Below, in pieces: positions 5,198-6,789 of a stretch of 6,789 nucleotides of DNA. Both the position numbers and the translations under genes were made by a program. Numbering within the stretch: the stretch's first letter is position 1; the number at the start of each line of letters is the position of its first letter. A model generated the notes under the pieces. That model ran no database searches. It saw only the letters and a list, made by a program, of their open reading frames with translations, and was not told the origin of the DNA. Source of the DNA: Oscillospiraceae bacterium. Lineage in GTDB: Bacteria > Bacillota > Clostridia > Oscillospirales > Oscillospiraceae. The stretch covers positions 1 to 6,789 of the forward strand of contig JAHHSF010000071.1 of assembly GCA_020025375.1 (NCBI GenBank), in the 5' to 3' direction.

Positions 5198-6789
5198 GTG
5201 CTCCGCTATCTCAAGACCGGCCTCACCGGCCTGACCGATGAGGAGCGGGACAAGCTGGAAAATTATGCGGAGATCTGGGATATTCGGGGCGGAAAGTGGC
5301 TTGGTAAAAAACCTTGGGCTTGGCGGCCAGACGGCCAGTTTGGCTCTCTGGACCCGGAAAGCGATTCTGCTTTGAAGGAATTAAATTCCATTCGGGAGCG
5401 GGTGACAGCCCCCCTTTTGGCCCTGAAAAACAGCAAGGGCAGGACGGGGCGGGATCAGGCCGCCGCCATTTACACTTTTTTGGAGGCCATTGACCTGCCC
5501 CGGCGGCTCACCGACCGGGCGAAGGCGCTCACAGACCGGGGGCGGGCCCAAAAGGCGGAGGAGTACCGGCAGCTCTGGGAGATTCTCTGCGCCGCCCTGG
5601 ACCAATGCGCTGTGATTTTGGCCGAGACCGACATGGAGCTGGAGGAGTTTGGCCGGGTGCTGAAGCTGGTCCTGTCCCAATACGACGTGGGGGCTATCCC
5701 GGTCTCCCTGGACCGGGTGACGGCGGGGGATCTGCCCCGTGTGTCCGGGAAAGGGGTCAAGGTCCTCTGCCTCCTGGGGGCCGACGACGGACAGATTCCA
5801 CAGGTCTCCCCATCGGCGGGCCTGCTCACCGATGAGGACCGGGACCTGCTGGCCCAGAAGGGTCTGGAGGCCGCCCCCAGGGTCCAGGAGAAGCTGACAA
5901 GAGAATGGACCATTCTCTATGAGGGCTGTACTCTGCCCACGGAAAAATTGCTGGTGTTTTATCCCGCCCATGGGGTCCAGGGGGAGGAACGCCGCCCCTC
6001 CGTTCTGGTGAGCCGCCTGAAAAGCGCCTTTCCTGCCCTGAGGACCCATTTGGAGGGGGAGGAGGAGTTCCGTTTCACCGCACCCCTCCCGGCTTTGGAG
6101 AGCGGGCGGGAGGCGGTCTGGCCCCTTCTGGACGCACTGCCAGAATACGCCCCCAAGGTGGAGCGGCTGCGGTGTGCCCGGGGCCTGGCCCGGGGAAGCC
6201 TCAGCCCGGCGGCGGTGGAAGCCCTCTATGGAAAACGGGTGCCCATGTCGGCCTCCCGGCTGGACAAGTACAAATCCTGCCACTTCTCCTACTTCATGCA
6301 GTACGGTCTGAAGGCCAAAGCCCGGAAAAGGGCCGGCTTCTCCGCTCCCGAGTACGGCACCTTTGTCCATTACGTCCTGGAGCACGTGCTGGCCCAGGGT
6401 GGGGCCGGGCTGGACCGGAAGGGCCGCAGAGAGCTGATCCAGGGGGCGGTGGAGCGGTATATCACCGAAGAACTGGGCGGCCTGGAAAACCAGACCCCCC
6501 GTTTTCGCTACCTCTTTGACCGCCTGCTCAAAACCGTGGCCGAGGTGGTGGAGAACGCCGCCGGTGAGCTTCAGAAGGGGGACTTCGTCCCCGTCGCCTT
6601 CGAGCTGGGCTTTGGTGCGGGGAAGGACCTGCCTCCCATCACCTTTACGGCGGGCGGTGTGACCGTGAGCCTTTCCGGCTTTGTGGACCGGGTGGACGGC
6701 TGGGAGAAGGACGGAAAACTCTACCTCCGGGTGGTGGACTATAAAACCGGGCGAAAGAGCTTCGATTGGAGCGACGTGTGTAACGGCAT
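5198..6789 (+). CDS. addB: AddB C-terminal nuclease part, possible restart at GTG
   Basis: The addB frame after the amber codon is open for 537 codons to the window edge. GTG 5198 is the first plausible start. Numbering from ATG 4070, it carries the second helicase-like half and much of the RecB-family nuclease domain: SASRLDKYKSCHFSYF with Cys737, which corresponds to the first iron-sulfur cysteine of AddB; GTFVHYVLEHVL (His767, Glu771); the FVDRVDGW motif (Asp876); and VVDYKTG (Asp890, Lys892). The remaining three iron-sulfur cysteines and the QxxxY motif should lie beyond the window. Keeping these residues after a stop suggests recent or ongoing selection. Whether this part is translated is unknown. 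Confidence 0.5.
   Translation, partial: MLRYLKTGLTGLTDEERDKLENYAEIWDIRGGKWLGKKPWAWRPDGQFGSLDPESDSALKELNSIRERVTAPLLALKNSKGRTGRDQAAAIYTFLEAIDLPRRLTDRAKALTDRGRAQKAEEYRQLWEILCAALDQCAVILAETDMELEEFGRVLKLVLSQYDVGAIPVSLDRVTAGDLPRVSGKGVKVLCLLGADDGQIPQVSPSAGLLTDEDRDLLAQKGLEAAPRVQEKLTREWTILYEGCTLPTEKLLVFYPAHGVQGEERRPSVLVSRLKSAFPALRTHLEGEEEFRFTAPLPALESGREAVWPLLDALPEYAPKVERLRCARGLARGSLSPAAVEALYGKRVPMSASRLDKYKSCHFSYFMQYGLKAKARKRAGFSAPEYGTFVHYVLEHVLAQGGAGLDRKGRRELIQGAVERYITEELGGLENQTPRFRYLFDRLLKTVAEVVENAAGELQKGDFVPVAFELGFGAGKDLPPITFTAGGVTVSLSGFVDRVDGWEKDGKLYLRVVDYKTGRKSFDWSDVCNG

Larger units (their letters stand above)
4070..6789 (+). pseudogene. addB: addB with one in-frame amber stop, 3' end beyond window
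   Basis: AddB is the second subunit of the AddAB helicase-nuclease, which resects double-strand breaks and prepares ends for RecA in Firmicutes. One continuous frame runs from ATG 4070 to the window edge (906 codons; the full protein is about 1,150 residues), broken only by TAG at codon 369 (5174-5176). AAGGGGG lies 7 bases before the ATG. Homology continues directly across the stop: EKPVLAVVAAALDVQ, stop, then GGWQEEDVLRYLKTGL, which lines up with the Bacillus region reading roughly HHPLIELIRSALEII followed by a GNWRYEAVFR-like segment. There is no frameshift or other stop, and downstream motifs are intact. That argues for a very recent nonsense change, a sequence error, suppression or a split gene rather than old decay. 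addA usually follows but is outside the window. I label it a pseudogene because of the stop; loss of function is not proven. Confidence 0.75.

Noticed and set aside
5381..6385. A 334-codon open frame on the minus strand inside addB
   Set aside because: It is antisense to a frame with clear AddB nuclease motifs, its translation is rich in Gly/Pro/Gln/His without a recognisable domain, and such shadows are common in GC-rich coding DNA.

Overview
The window looks like a piece of chromosome from a GC-rich, endospore-forming member of the Firmicutes, most likely a Clostridia/Oscillospiraceae-type gut anaerobe (inference). The signs are a spoVAD sporulation gene with a sigma-G-like promoter, an AddB-type (not RecBCD-type) recombination nuclease subunit, a bacterial acyl-ACP thioesterase of the type common in Clostridia, strong AGGAG-type ribosome binding sites, and AT-rich promoters between GC-rich genes. 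I see no tRNA, rRNA, CRISPR, phage or transposon sequence, and no gene-free stretch longer than 300 bases.

Layout from left to right. (1) Positions 1-804, minus strand: most of spoVAD, cut by the left edge. (2) Positions 805-931: a divergent promoter region with a sigma-F/G-type promoter facing left and a sigma-A-type promoter facing right, their -35 boxes only 3 bp apart. (3) Positions 932-2292, plus strand: a two-gene unit made of a cysteine-rich, zinc-ribbon-like protein of unknown function and an acyl-ACP thioesterase; the two genes are practically contiguous and probably translationally coupled. (4) Positions 2293-3915: guaB (IMP dehydrogenase) with its own near-consensus promoter, a short leader and a perfect 13-bp terminator hairpin. 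(5) Positions 3916-4069: a short intergenic stretch with a tiny reading frame behind an excellent ribosome binding site, followed by an extended -10 promoter. (6) Positions 4070-6789: addB, open to the right edge but broken by a single in-frame TAG at 5174-5176.

The genes belong to separate processes: dipicolinic acid loading of spores, fatty acid release, guanine nucleotide synthesis, and double-strand break repair. I found no single new multi-gene system. The most unusual part is addB. Its reading frame is intact on both sides of one amber codon, conserved nuclease motifs survive downstream, and a perfect AGGAGG followed by an in-frame GTG lies just after the stop. The gene may therefore be a very young pseudogene, a sequencing error, an amber-readthrough gene, or a split AddB made by reinitiation. 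A second puzzle is the tiny frame at 3939-4041, whose two halves would join through a +1 shift at TTT-TAA.
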